A stretch of 64,000 nt of DNA, taken from positions 1,860,001 to 1,924,000 of the forward strand of contig NZ_CP007451.1 of the NCBI RefSeq assembly GCF_000626635.1. The letters run 5' to 3'. Below the pieces are notes generated by a model. The model saw only the letters and a program-made list of their open reading frames with translations. It was not told the origin of the DNA and searched no databases. This stretch comes from Draconibacterium orientale (GTDB taxonomy: Bacteria; Bacteroidota; Bacteroidia; Bacteroidales; Prolixibacteraceae). A program made the position numbers and the translations under genes. This document shows positions 7,973 to 19,186 of the stretch, piece after piece (within the stretch, counting starts at the first letter, position 1; each line of letters begins with the position of its first letter).

Positions 7973-10351
7973 TTATTGAATTTCGTTTTTCGTGAGCAAC
8001 CGCACTTCGATTAGCTGCATACTCGCATTCTTGTCGGAAGCCTGCACCTTAAATACCAGTTCTTGTTTAGCAACTTCGCTATCGGGTATCGGGATTATTT
8101 TTTCCAGAATCGCATCTTCATCCCCGTTATTCAGCTTTATGGTACCTGCAGGTTTGTTGTTCACCAGAATTTCGGCCGAACGCGGATAAGCTGAATCAAA
8201 ATATTTAAGGTGTAAAAAACGACCTTTCTTATCCTGATTTTTCAGGTTGTAGCTAAAGAAATCGCTTGTTTCGCGGTAATGGTAATCATTAGCGTAACCG
8301 GTTCTTGATCGTTCAAATTTCACGAAGTGATCCGATTCGGGCTGCTGCTCGCCTGATTCAACTTTGTCAACAGTAATGGCATCTAATGCAATCCGGGCTT
8401 TTTCTTCTTCCTCAACCTGGCGAATCATATCGTTCAATTGTTCATCCGTTGCCTGCGACCAGTAGATGTTATAACGCGACTCGTGTATACGGTAGAACGG
8501 CAGCAGTTCCAGTCCATTTTCATATTTTTCAGGATATAAACCGCTTAGTTTGAATGCCAGCTTATCGCTGTCCTTTTTATCCAGCATCGACGGCAAATTA
8601 TCAGCCGGTGCCACAATTACCGGCCTATCTTTCAGCGGAATCATTTTACCATGTGCCACGTGTCCCATTCGGCTTGCATCGGCATATAATCCCTTCAAAT
8701 CTTCGGTGCCGGTTTTTGCTGCCAACACTATCGGTCCGTAATTGAACGCATAATTATTACTGCCGTCTTCCAACTGTTCCGTCGTAATTTTCATGGGTAA
8801 AACCAGCTCTACTTTATCGCCTTTTTCCCATTCGCGGTTAACAACAGCATATCCATTTTCCGACACCTGATATTTTGTTTCGCTTCCATTCACCAACACT
8901 TTCAAAGCACCCTCTTCAACCCACGACGGGTAACGCAGGTGCAATTCAAATTCCGTTTTTTCGCCCGGATTGATAGTTAGAAAAACCTTGTCCTCATCAG
9001 GGAACTTGGTTTCCAAAACAACCTCTGTGTTTTTTGCTTCCCAGTTCAGTACCGACGGAATGAACAGGTTTACATAAAGCGACTTATCGGTGTATGCATA
9101 AATCATTTCGCCATATTTTCCCGGATTTTCGATGCCCGACCCCACACAACACCAAAAACTGGTTTCGGGTTGCGAATACACGCGGTAATGGTTGGGGCGC
9201 ATGGGCGTAAAATAAACCAGGCCGCCGTTGTCGGGGTTAAGCGAGGCTAAAATATGGTTATAAAGAGTTTTCTCGTAATAGTCGATAAACTTGCTGTTGT
9301 TGCCAAAAGTAGGGTACAGCATTTTGGTCAGTTTCAGCATATTGTACGAATTGCAGGTTTCAGGCCCTTCAACCGATGAAATCATTTCCGAGAAATCGTG
9401 TTTTGGGTGAAAGTGCTCGCGAACGCTGTTTCCGCCAATCGCCACACTGCGGCCATTTACCACTTCATCCCAAAAATACAGGGCTGCATCCGACCAGGCC
9501 GAATCGCCACCCAGTTCGGCAATGCGCTGGTAACCGATAACTTTTGGAATTTGCGTGTTGGCATGTTTCCCGTTCAACTCATCGTGATGCCCGATTAAAG
9601 GATCAAGAATTTCGTGATGCGAAAACCGTTTGGCCAGCACGAGGTATTTCTCGTCGCCGGTAATTTCAGCTACATCGGCAAAGGTTTCATTCAATCCGCC
9701 GTGCTCACTTCTCAGCATGTCCTGAATTTGCTCATCGCTTAAGCCGGATACCAAATCCAGCATCCAGTCGGTCATGGCAATCAGCATTTGTTTTGCCGTT
9801 TCGTTGTGGGCGTACAACCACGCATCGCGCAAGCCGGCGTAAGTTTTATGAATGTTATACAGCGGCACCCATTTGCCATTCAGGCTGAAACCTCCGGCAC
9901 GGATATCGCCAACTTTTATCTCATCCCATGCAGTTTGTCCGCCGGGAACGCCGCCAATGTAACCGTTTCCGTTGGCATCCTGGCAACGTTTTAGTTCGGA
10001 AATCATGTCGTCGAGTCTTTCCTTCATTTCCGTATTGCCGGTTGAGGCGTACATCAGCGACAACGCCGTAAGGTAGTGCCCGCCAATGTGCCCGTCGAGG
10101 CCTGTGTTCTCCCAATTAGGGTAACTTTCTGCCTTGGTTTCCAAGCCGGCTTCGCGCAAAAACGGAGCTAATAAACGATCGGGGTCAAGCGCCATAAGGT
10201 AAGCAATGTCTTGCAGTTGTGCGTTTTTAAATTCACTATCCAGCAGTTTTACATCGCTAAGATTAAAATACTGCGCCGTCGAATTATCAACTTTTTTAAC
10301 ACATGAACTAAGGATGAAAACCAACGTAAAAATTAATGTTATATACTTCAT
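7973..10351 (-). CDS. GH127-family glycoside hydrolase, long form, lipoprotein
   Basis: A 792-residue protein with a lipoprotein signal (FILSSC, Cys at residue 17). The catalytic (alpha/alpha)6 region carries GPETCNSYNMLKLTKMLY and FWCCVGSGIENPGKYG, the Glu/Cys and Cys-Cys positions of GH127. After it come beta-sandwich domains and a C-terminal extension of about 200 residues (from about 590) that the shorter GH127 at 3388 lacks. GH127 includes beta-L-arabinofuranosidases and also members acting on other sugars, so the substrate is open. It sits between GH27 (11-base gap) and GH51 (27-base gap), in an operon aimed at arabinose-containing plant or algal glycans. Confidence 0.88.
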   Translation of the reverse strand: MKYITLIFTLVFILSSCVKKVDNSTAQYFNLSDVKLLDSEFKNAQLQDIAYLMALDPDRLLAPFLREAGLETKAESYPNWENTGLDGHIGGHYLTALSLMYASTGNTEMKERLDDMISELKRCQDANGNGYIGGVPGGQTAWDEIKVGDIRAGGFSLNGKWVPLYNIHKTYAGLRDAWLYAHNETAKQMLIAMTDWMLDLVSGLSDEQIQDMLRSEHGGLNETFADVAEITGDEKYLVLAKRFSHHEILDPLIGHHDELNGKHANTQIPKVIGYQRIAELGGDSAWSDAALYFWDEVVNGRSVAIGGNSVREHFHPKHDFSEMISSVEGPETCNSYNMLKLTKMLYPTFGNNSKFIDYYEKTLYNHILASLNPDNGGLVYFTPMRPNHYRVYSQPETSFWCCVGSGIENPGKYGEMIYAYTDKSLYVNLFIPSVLNWEAKNTEVVLETKFPDEDKVFLTINPGEKTEFELHLRYPSWVEEGALKVLVNGSETKYQVSENGYAVVNREWEKGDKVELVLPMKITTEQLEDGSNNYAFNYGPIVLAAKTGTEDLKGLYADASRMGHVAHGKMIPLKDRPVIVAPADNLPSMLDKKDSDKLAFKLSGLYPEKYENGLELLPFYRIHESRYNIYWSQATDEQLNDMIRQVEEEEKARIALDAITVDKVESGEQQPESDHFVKFERSRTGYANDYHYRETSDFFSYNLKNQDKKGRFLHLKYFDSAYPRSAEILVNNKPAGTIKLNNGDEDAILEKIIPIPDSEVAKQELVFKVQASDKNASMQLIEVRLLTKNEIQ

Positions 10352-10362
10352 GAGACCGGAGA

Positions 10363-11730
10363 TTATAGGTTAATTTTTAACAATACACTCTCGTGTGCCG
10401 AAAGACTTTTATCAATGGAACCGGAGAACGTTCCAAGGTCTTCTCCCGTCCACATGTTATTTGCCGAACATTCACCATCGATACCCAGTTCGGATAGTTC
10501 AACACCTACATTTAAAGGCTCTTCGCCATCAGAGATATTGAACAGTGCGAGGTAAATTTCTCCGGTATCCGGATTTTTTGATGTGATCGCCACTTTATTT
10601 TCATCCTGGAAAAGTTGTTTAACACCGGTGCTTTTGCGATGCATTTTCAGCACTTCTTCGTTGGTTAACAACGACAGCGTAAAATCGTCGTTACTAGGCA
10701 AGTCGCCGCCAAACATTAGTGGCGATTTAAAAATGGTAAACAGCGTCATTAACGAATATTGCTCATTTGGTGTAAGACGCGTCATGCGGTCTTCGCCACG
10801 TTCGCCACGAATTGAGATACGTCCGAGCGGAATCATATCGCAATCGGGCCAGGTGCCGGGCGCAATGTGCGGATACCATTGTTCGGCTACTTTTATCAGG
10901 TTGGCGAAATGGTGCCAGGTATCCCAAACATCATCAACCATGCGCCACATATTGGCATGTTCTTTTACGTGGTCGGCAGCCGTAATTGGCGTTGCGCCAG
11001 GCGATGTACTCAGTACGATCGGGCGGCCACAATTATCGATGGCGTTACGGATTAGTTCGATTTCCCCCTGATGATATGGTCGTGACAAATCGTCGATTTT
11101 AATAAAATCAACGCCCCAACCTGCGTACATATTCATAATCGAATTGTAATATTCCTGCGCACCGGGTTTGTCGGCAACAATGGTATAATTATCACGCAAC
11201 CAGGGGCACTGCAATTCAGTGGAGTAAATCTGATCGGCAGTAATTCCGTCGGTTCCCAGAATCGGCAATTTGTTTTCGACCGCCACTTTCGGAATACCGC
11301 GCATAATGTGGATACCAAATTTCAATCCTTTGCCGTGCACATAGTCGGCCAGCTCTTTAAAACCTTTTCCATCCGCAGCCGAAGGGAAACGGTTTACAGC
11401 AGGTTGGTAACGGCCGTATTCGTCGATTACATAACGCGGATCGGTTTGGTTGTAACCGCCGGCTTTGTCGTTTTCAACAAACCAACGGATATCAACAACA
11501 ATGTATTCCCAACCGTGTCCCTTAAGATTTTCGGCCATGTAATCGGCATTGGCCTTTACCTCGTGTTCCTCAACGGTTGGCCCGTAGCAGTCCCAGCTGT
11601 TCCAGCCCATGGGTGGCGTTTCGGCCCAGGTTTTAAACTCGCCTTTGGCAAACGGCTCGGGTTGTTTCTGATTGTTACATGCAAAAAGTGCAAAGAGAAT
11701 TGCAACAGATAGTAGTTTAAAGTTCTTCAT
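10363..11730 (-). CDS. GH27 family alpha-galactosidase / beta-L-arabinopyranosidase, lipoprotein
   Basis: A 455-residue protein with a lipoprotein signal (FALFAC). GH27 hallmarks are TPPMGWNSWDCYG near residue 38, DIRWFVEN, the nucleophile motif DFIKIDDLS and the acid/base region WRMVDDVWD. GH27 contains alpha-galactosidases, alpha-N-acetylgalactosaminidases and beta-L-arabinopyranosidases. The arabinose-directed neighbours make the last activity worth considering, but sequence alone does not decide. It is the first gene of the minus-strand operon, transcribed away from the GH43 gene across a 532-base intergenic region that should hold both promoters. Confidence 0.9.
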   Translation of the reverse strand: MKNFKLLSVAILFALFACNNQKQPEPFAKGEFKTWAETPPMGWNSWDCYGPTVEEHEVKANADYMAENLKGHGWEYIVVDIRWFVENDKAGGYNQTDPRYVIDEYGRYQPAVNRFPSAADGKGFKELADYVHGKGLKFGIHIMRGIPKVAVENKLPILGTDGITADQIYSTELQCPWLRDNYTIVADKPGAQEYYNSIMNMYAGWGVDFIKIDDLSRPYHQGEIELIRNAIDNCGRPIVLSTSPGATPITAADHVKEHANMWRMVDDVWDTWHHFANLIKVAEQWYPHIAPGTWPDCDMIPLGRISIRGERGEDRMTRLTPNEQYSLMTLFTIFKSPLMFGGDLPSNDDFTLSLLTNEEVLKMHRKSTGVKQLFQDENKVAITSKNPDTGEIYLALFNISDGEEPLNVGVELSELGIDGECSANNMWTGEDLGTFSGSIDKSLSAHESVLLKINL

Positions 11731-13879
<2,149 letters not shown>

Positions 13880-14095
13880 TTGAAACTTATATGTAATATG
13901 GTAATTTACATAAAAGCAAACACAAACATTAGCTTGCAGAAAATGCCTAACATAAAATTTTTGTGGCTAATTTTAACAACTCTAAAAAATTTAATAACAG
14001 TATGAAACGAGCATGTAAACTATTCACACCCAAGAGGATGACTAAAATAAATGCGAGTTCCATACGATACCTTAGTAACAAACAATTTTAATCGT

Positions 14096-14935
14096 ATGAA
14101 AAGAACACTTTTTCTTAAGGTAATGATATTGATGATTGTGGCTACCGGCGCAATACTCAATACCCAAGCGGCCAAAGTTCAACACTTAACAACTCACAGT
14201 CAGTCGATGGATAAAGACATAGAAACTGTGGTAATTACTCCGGAAGGTTATTCCGAAAACAATTCCTACCCGGTTCTTTACCTGCTTCACGGCTATAGTG
14301 GCAATCAAAACGACTGGATAAACAACGTACCTGAAATTAAAAACTATGCCGATTTGTATCAGTTTATTATCGTTTGCCCTGATGGCGCTTTTTCGAGCTG
14401 GTATTTTGATAGCCCGATTGACAACAGCATAAAATACGAAACCTATGTAGCGCATGAATTGGTTGATTGGGTGGACAATTCGTTTAGCACCATTGCCTCA
14501 CGCGAAGGACGTGCCATTACCGGACTAAGTATGGGTGGACACGGTGCCTTGTATCTGGCTTTCAGAAACCAGGATGTTTACGGTGCTGCTGGCAGTTTAA
14601 GCGGCGGAGTTGATATCCGGCCGTTTCCCAATAACTGGGATATTTCGAAACGACTGGGCACTTATGCTGAAAACAAGGGAAATTGGGAAGAAAACACAGT
14701 CATCAACCTGGTTTATAAACTAACGCCCGGAGCGCTTGAAATTGCCATTGATTGTGGTGTAGGCGACTTCTTTTACGGCGTTAACTGCAACTTACACGAA
14801 AAACTTCTTGAGCGAAATATTCCGCACGATTTTACCACACGCCCCGGAGGACACACCTGGGAATACTGGAAAAATGCGATTGCTTTTCAAAGTGTATTCT
14901 TTCACCACTTTTTTGAAAAAGGAAAGGAAGACTAA
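14096..14935 (+). CDS. Secreted CE1-type alpha/beta-hydrolase esterase
   Basis: A 279-residue protein. I choose the ATG at 14096 because it gives a clean signal peptide (MKRTLFLKVMILMIVATGAI); the in-frame ATG at 14051 would add 15 polar residues before it. The fold is of the esterase D / feruloyl or acetylxylan esterase kind: VLYLLHGYSGNQNDW oxyanion region, nucleophile Ser in GLSMGGHGA, Asp near CGVGDFFYG and His in GGHTWEYW. It probably removes acyl groups from arabinoxylan or pectic side chains so that the neighbouring glycosidases can act. It follows the broken GH43 gene by 216 bases and is ended by a clear terminator. Confidence 0.85.
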   Translation: MKRTLFLKVMILMIVATGAILNTQAAKVQHLTTHSQSMDKDIETVVITPEGYSENNSYPVLYLLHGYSGNQNDWINNVPEIKNYADLYQFIIVCPDGAFSSWYFDSPIDNSIKYETYVAHELVDWVDNSFSTIASREGRAITGLSMGGHGALYLAFRNQDVYGAAGSLSGGVDIRPFPNNWDISKRLGTYAENKGNWEENTVINLVYKLTPGALEIAIDCGVGDFFYGVNCNLHEKLLERNIPHDFTTRPGGHTWEYWKNAIAFQSVFFHHFFEKGKED

Positions 14936-14958
14936 AACGGATAAAACAGCAATTAAGA

Positions 14959-14992
14959 AGCCTGATACTCATTTTGAATATCAGGCTTTTTG
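14959..14992 (+). terminator. Rho-independent terminator after the esterase gene
   Basis: AGCCTGATA and TATCAGGCT form a 9-bp stem around an AT-rich loop, followed by TTTTT. It lies 24 bases after the esterase stop and immediately before repeat R1. Confidence 0.88.
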
Positions 14993-14993
14993 A

Positions 14994-15143
14994 TACTCGG
15001 ACGGGAATCGAATTACGCCCATAATGCACTCATAATCTACATGTTATTTCAACACAAATAGTGAGGTCTCGTTTTTGTCTCTCACTGGTTCATTTTCAAT
15101 ATTTTATAGCCTAAAAATACGAAAATGTAACCCCTTATTCAAA
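14994..15143. repeat. Direct repeat R1, left copy (island flank)
   Basis: About 150 bases closely match 26624-26773 in the same orientation. Nearly identical stretches include GTGAGGTCTCGTTTTTGTCT, CTCACTGGTTCATTTTCAAT and ATTTTATAGC. At its left end CGGGAATCGAATTACGCCC, read on the minus strand, resembles the T-arm and 3' end of a tRNA, and a hairpin precedes it just as a terminator follows the real tRNA-Leu at 45974. The motif AGGTCTCG also recurs beside the tyrosine recombinase at 45.7 kb. It may be an old attachment site. Confidence 0.8.
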
Positions 15144-15330
15144 TGTTGATTAATTCCCACGGATGTAGATGAAGAATATCTTTATAGTTCGAATATTTCA
15201 TATCATCAAGAGAAACAACATACTTTTCATAGTTATCTTTTATCTGTAAAAGGTTGCCAAATTCCCTGTTTATAACATTTTCGTTGTTTAATAAATAGCA
15301 TACCTGAATATTGAACCATCCAATTTTCGT
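15139..15330 (-). pseudogene. C-terminal remnant of a DUF4143-type ATPase
   Basis: The minus strand reads an open frame ending at TGA 15141-15139 with IQVCYLLNNENVINREFGNL, then KDNYEKYVVSLDDMKYSNYK and HPWELINI. This is the typical C-terminal nuclease-like end of ATP-binding proteins with a DUF4143 domain. Only about 60 residues survive; there is no AAA domain or start, and the sequence runs straight into repeat R2. It is not the same subfamily as the intact ATPase at 26869, whose C-terminus differs. Confidence 0.7.
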
Positions 15331-15339
15331 GGACGGACA

Positions 15340-15530
15340 CCTTTGTTAAATTGCCTCATATTTTATTACCATTTTTTAGACCAACGGGATGCTAAACTTG
15401 GGTTTTGGTCTGCCCAAAACATAAACTTGCTATCCTACCTCGAAAGGGTCTTTTTATGGAAATAAAGTTAGGTAACAGAACAGAGAAAGAAAACAGCAAA
15501 CAAGCTCAATTTCAACCAAATAAAATAAAT
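15340..15530. repeat. Direct repeat R2, left copy (island flank)
   Basis: About 190 bases match 28399-28589 in the same orientation, with long near-identical runs such as ATATTTTATTACCATTTTTT, AGACCAACGGGATGCTAAAC and GGAAATAAAGTTAGGTAACA. It contains the inverted motif TTTTGGTCTGCCCAAAA. I find no coding sequence. It lies on the 5' side of the ATPase remnant, as the right copy lies 5' of the intact ATPase. Confidence 0.85.
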
Positions 15531-15734
15531 CTTGCTATTTTTTAAATAACAATAATAAATTCGATTTTGTGCAATAAAATATCATGAAGTCTTCTCAATT
15601 TTACGCAATTATTAACACGACAGAAGTGCTGAAAACAGAAGCCTTTTACTCATTTTATCAATTAAATTGTTTAAAACTCCAAATTACATTGTATACATAA
15701 AAACACTAAACTTGTTTTGGATTATTGGTTTATC

Positions 15735-15905
15735 GTGTAGCAACGCTATCCGGTATGAAAAGGGAATCCTGTTAAAATCAGGAGCTGTACCCGCAGCTGT
15801 AAGTCCATAAATGTGTTTTTGAAAATCTTTTGCCACTGTTCGCCAATTGACGGATGGGAAGGCTTCAGAAACAGGACAAGCCAGAAGACCTGCCAAAATC
15901 ATTTT
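15735..15905 (+). promoter_or_regulatory. Cobalamin riboswitch 1 (controls nrdD operon)
   Basis: Cobalamin-aptamer landmarks appear in order: GGGAATCCTGTTAAAATCAG, GAGCTGTACCCGCAGCTGTAA, GCCACTG, GATGGGAAGGC, and the B12 box AGCCAGAAGACCTGCC at 15879-15894. The aptamer is followed by GCTTTCGGGAGTTGAAG, which may belong to the expression platform, and by a leader of about 170 bases to the nrdD start. In known cases the ligand-bound form shuts off expression, so the operon should be on when B12 is low. Confidence 0.93.
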
Positions 15906-16074
15906 TAATAATTAGGCTTTCGGGAGTTGAAGTCTGGTTCGTAAGTAAAATAATTTTCTCGTTTCGTACCATCAGCAGATAATTGTTTTGAATGCGCACC
16001 TCTTGGCTTCCGGTTAGATTTTTTAATCATAAAATACGAGCAAAACAGCATATTAAAAACAAAAAAACAATAGT

Positions 16075-18195
16075 ATGAGTAGTACGCAAATCTCAATCGT
16101 AAAAAGAGACGGAAAGCGGGTTCCGTTTTCTATGAATAAAATTAAAAATGCAATCAGGAAAGCTTTTCTTTCTGTAGGAAGTTTTGCAAGCGACGATGAC
16201 CTTACCAACATTCTGCACCGGGTAAATATTCAGGAAGATATGAATGTTGAAGAAGTTCAAAACCAGGTGGAGCGTTCGTTAATGGCCGAAAACTATTTTG
16301 CCGTGGCTAAATCATACATGCTCTACCGCCAGAAACATTCTGAAGACAGGGAAACCCGTGATCGTATTAAATTTCTGATTGAATATTGTGCTGCCGGAAA
16401 TGCTGCCAGTGGAAGTAAATTTGATGCCAATGCCAATGTCGATAAAAAAAACATTGCCACACTAATTGGAGAGCTTCCGAAAGGAAATTTTATCCGTTTA
16501 AACCGCCGATTGCTCACCGACCGCCTTTCGGATATGTTTGGGAAAGAGTTATCGAATAAATACCTTAATTTTTTAAGTCAACATTACATCTATAAAAACG
16601 ACGAAACCAGCCTGGCTCCCTATTGCGCCAGCATTACCATGTACCCCTGGTTGTTGGATGGCACCTCGAAAATTGGCGGAAATTCAACTGCACCAACCAA
16701 CTTAAAATCGTTTTGTGGTGGTTTTATCAACATGGTATTTATCGTTTCAAGTATGTTGAGCGGTGCTTGTGCAACACCCGAGTTTTTAATGTACATGAAC
16801 TATTTTGTGGCAAAAGAATATGGCAACGATTACCACAAACGCAGCCACGAAACCGCTGATTTATCGGCAAGGAAACGCTCGATTGATAAAGTGATTACTG
16901 ATTGTTTCGAGCAAATTGTTTATTCGCTTAATCAACCAACCGGAGCGCGAAATTTCCAGGCAGTATTCTGGAACATTGCCTATTACGATAAGTATTATTT
17001 TGAAAGTTTGTTTGGCGAATTTGTTTTCCCCGACGGAAGTAAACCTGAATGGGATTCGTTAAACTGGTTACAAAAACGTTTTATGCTTTGGTTTAACCAG
17101 GAGCGCACGAAAACCATGCTGACTTTCCCGGTAGAAACAATGGCAATGCTTACAGAAAACGGCGATACAAAAGATGAAGAATATGGCGAATTCACAGCAA
17201 AAATGTATGCCGATGGTCATTCGTTTTTCACCTATTTAAGCGATAATGCCGACAGTTTAAGTTCGTGCTGCCGTTTACGTAACGAAATTCAGGACAATGG
17301 TTTTAGTTACACACTGGGAGCAGGTGGCGTTTCAACCGGCTCGAAAAGTGTATTAACAATTAACCTGAACCGTTGCGTACAACAAGCTAAAAAGGAACGA
17401 ATTCCTTACATTAATTTCCTTGAAGAAGTGGTTGACCTGGTACACAAAGTACAATTGGGCTACAACGAAAATTTAAAAGAACTACAGGAAAAAGGCATGC
17501 TTCCGCTGTTTGATGCCGGTTATATAAACATGGGGCGCCAGTACCTTACCATTGGTGTAAACGGCCTGGTTGAAGCCGCAGAATTCCTTGGAATTGAAAT
17601 AAACGACAATCCTGATTACGCAGCATTTACCAGCGAAGTACTTGGTTTAATTGAAACATACAATAAAAAATACCGCACAAAAGACACCTTGTTCAATTGC
17701 GAAATGATTCCGGCCGAAAACGTGGGCGTAAAACATGCAAAATGGGATCGTGAAGATGGTTATTTTGTTCCGCGAGATTGTTACAACAGCTATTTCTATG
17801 TTGTAGAAGACGAGTCATTGAATGTAATTGATAGATTCAAGGTTCACGGGAAAAAATACATCGAACACCTAACCGGGGGCTCTGCATTACATATGAATTT
17901 AGAGGAACATTTAAGTGCTGCTCAATACCGCCAGTTAATTCGGGTAGCTGCCAAAGAAGGTTGCAATTATTTCACCTTTAATATTCCGAATACCATTTGC
18001 AATGAATGTGGCCATATCGACAAGCGGTATCTAAAAGAATGCCCAAATTGTAAGACTGAAAATATCGACTATTTAACCCGTATTATTGGTTACATGAAAA
18101 GAGTGAGCAGCTTCTCTGATGCACGCCAGAAAGAAGCTGCAAAACGCTATTACGCTCAAAAAAATAAGGAAGAAAAAGTGGAAGAATATGCTTAA
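16075..18195 (+). CDS. nrdD: Anaerobic (class III) ribonucleoside-triphosphate reductase
   Basis: A 706-residue oxygen-sensitive glycyl-radical enzyme that reduces ribonucleotides to deoxyribonucleotides. Residues about 5-95 form the ATP-cone (SIVKRDGKRVPFSMNKI). The catalytic part includes SSCCRLRNE and GAGGVSTGSKSVLTINLNR. Near the C-terminus is the zinc site CNECGHIDKRYLKECPNC, followed by the glycyl-radical motif RIIGYM (Gly near residue 672). Length and order fit NrdD. It is preceded by a cobalamin riboswitch and followed by its activase with an 8-base overlap. Class III enzymes need no B12, which explains the riboswitch: it would be made when the B12-dependent class II enzyme, expected elsewhere, cannot work. 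Confidence 0.96.
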   Translation: MSSTQISIVKRDGKRVPFSMNKIKNAIRKAFLSVGSFASDDDLTNILHRVNIQEDMNVEEVQNQVERSLMAENYFAVAKSYMLYRQKHSEDRETRDRIKFLIEYCAAGNAASGSKFDANANVDKKNIATLIGELPKGNFIRLNRRLLTDRLSDMFGKELSNKYLNFLSQHYIYKNDETSLAPYCASITMYPWLLDGTSKIGGNSTAPTNLKSFCGGFINMVFIVSSMLSGACATPEFLMYMNYFVAKEYGNDYHKRSHETADLSARKRSIDKVITDCFEQIVYSLNQPTGARNFQAVFWNIAYYDKYYFESLFGEFVFPDGSKPEWDSLNWLQKRFMLWFNQERTKTMLTFPVETMAMLTENGDTKDEEYGEFTAKMYADGHSFFTYLSDNADSLSSCCRLRNEIQDNGFSYTLGAGGVSTGSKSVLTINLNRCVQQAKKERIPYINFLEEVVDLVHKVQLGYNENLKELQEKGMLPLFDAGYINMGRQYLTIGVNGLVEAAEFLGIEINDNPDYAAFTSEVLGLIETYNKKYRTKDTLFNCEMIPAENVGVKHAKWDREDGYFVPRDCYNSYFYVVEDESLNVIDRFKVHGKKYIEHLTGGSALHMNLEEHLSAAQYRQLIRVAAKEGCNYFTFNIPNTICNECGHIDKRYLKECPNCKTENIDYLTRIIGYMKRVSSFSDARQKEAAKRYYAQKNKEEKVEEYA

Positions 18196-18649
18196 ATATT
18201 ACAACTACAATATCGTTTTTCAGGAAATTCCGAACGAAGTTACACTGGCAGTAAATATTACCAATTGCCCGAATCGGTGTAAAGGCTGCCACAGTCCGCA
18301 TTTGCAGAAAGATATTGGCGAAGAACTGAACGAAGTGCAAATCGTTTCCTTGATGGAAAAATACGCCTCATCTATCACCTGTTTTTGTTTTATGGGCGGA
18401 GATGGCGATCCTCAAAGAGTAGCAGAATTGGCTAATTTTATACGCCTTCATTACCCGGAAACTAAAACTGCGTGGTACTCGGGTTGTGCCAGGTTACCCG
18501 AAGCTTTTGACAGCACTAACTTTCAGTACATAAAACTGGGCGGATACGTAGAAAATTTAGGTAACTTAAAAAGCGATACAACTAACCAGCATTTATTCGA
18601 AATTCAGCAAGATGGTTTTATGAAAGATGTGAGTTATTTATTTCATTAA
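18188..18649 (+). CDS. nrdG: Anaerobic RNR activating enzyme (radical SAM)
   Basis: A 153-residue protein starting at ATG 18188, inside the last codons of nrdD; the longer open frame upstream overlaps nrdD further and has no family features. The radical-SAM cluster motif is CPNRCKGC (CxxxCxxC), followed by FMGGDGDP, the Gly-rich SAM-binding strand. It installs the glycyl radical on NrdD using a 4Fe-4S cluster and S-adenosylmethionine. The 8-base overlap implies translational coupling. Confidence 0.94.
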   Translation: MLKYYNYNIVFQEIPNEVTLAVNITNCPNRCKGCHSPHLQKDIGEELNEVQIVSLMEKYASSITCFCFMGGDGDPQRVAELANFIRLHYPETKTAWYSGCARLPEAFDSTNFQYIKLGGYVENLGNLKSDTTNQHLFEIQQDGFMKDVSYLFH

Positions 18650-18660
18650 AAAACAAACAA

Positions 18661-19176
18661 ACGAAAGGCTATACACAAGTTTACACCGGGAACGGAAAAG
18701 GCAAAACAACGGCTGCTTTTGGCCTGGCATTAAGAGCAGTTGGTGCCGGTAAAAAAGTATTCTTTGCCCAGTTTGTAAAAAGAAAAATCTATGCTGAAAT
18801 TGAAGCTGTGAACAAGTTTCTGCCCGATATTACCATTAAACAATATGGCCTGGGGTGTTTTATTGTGAAAAATCCAACACAAAAAGATATAGACGCGGCA
18901 CAAAAAGGTTTGGCAGAGGTCACAGAAATTATTCAATCGGGGCAATACGATGTGGTAATTCTCGACGAAGCCAACATCGCTTTGTATTACGAGCTTTTTC
19001 CGGTGAAATCACTATTGGAAACCATCAGGAAAAAACCGGAAAATACCGAGCTGATTATTACCGGTAGATATGCTCCGCAGGAAATTATTGATATTGCCGA
19101 CCTGGTAACCGAAATGAAGGAAATAAAACATTACTACCAAAACGGAGTTAATGCTCGAAAAGGAATTGAATTTTAA
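18661..19176 (+). CDS. Corrinoid adenosyltransferase (CobA/BtuR/CobO type) with ACG at the start position
   Basis: The frame from 18661 encodes a full-length 171-residue enzyme: KGYTQVYTGNGKGKTTAAFG (P-loop), VVILDEANIAL, LIITGRYAPQE, LVTEMKEIKHYYQNG, ARKGIEF. These are the signatures of ATP:cob(I)alamin adenosyltransferases, which make coenzyme B12. Family members begin MKGYTQVYTGNG; here the expected ATG is ACG, and no ATG, GTG or TTG lies upstream in frame before stop-free sequence overlapping nrdG. The next conventional start, GTG 18808, would lose the P-loop. Either ACG is used, which is rare, or a point mutation has silenced the gene. It is 11 bases after nrdG, in the riboswitch operon. 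Confidence 0.8.
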   Translation, partial: TKGYTQVYTGNGKGKTTAAFGLALRAVGAGKKVFFAQFVKRKIYAEIEAVNKFLPDITIKQYGLGCFIVKNPTQKDIDAAQKGLAEVTEIIQSGQYDVVILDEANIALYYELFPVKSLLETIRKKPENTELIITGRYAPQEIIDIADLVTEMKEIKHYYQNGVNARKGIEF

Positions 19177-19186
19177 CAACTAAGAA

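Noticed and set aside
14051-14095. Longer start for the esterase gene
   Set aside because: The 15 added residues are polar and would bury the signal peptide that begins at 14096.
15684-16096. Minus-strand frames across riboswitch 1
   Set aside because: They are antisense to a well-conserved cobalamin aptamer and have no family features.
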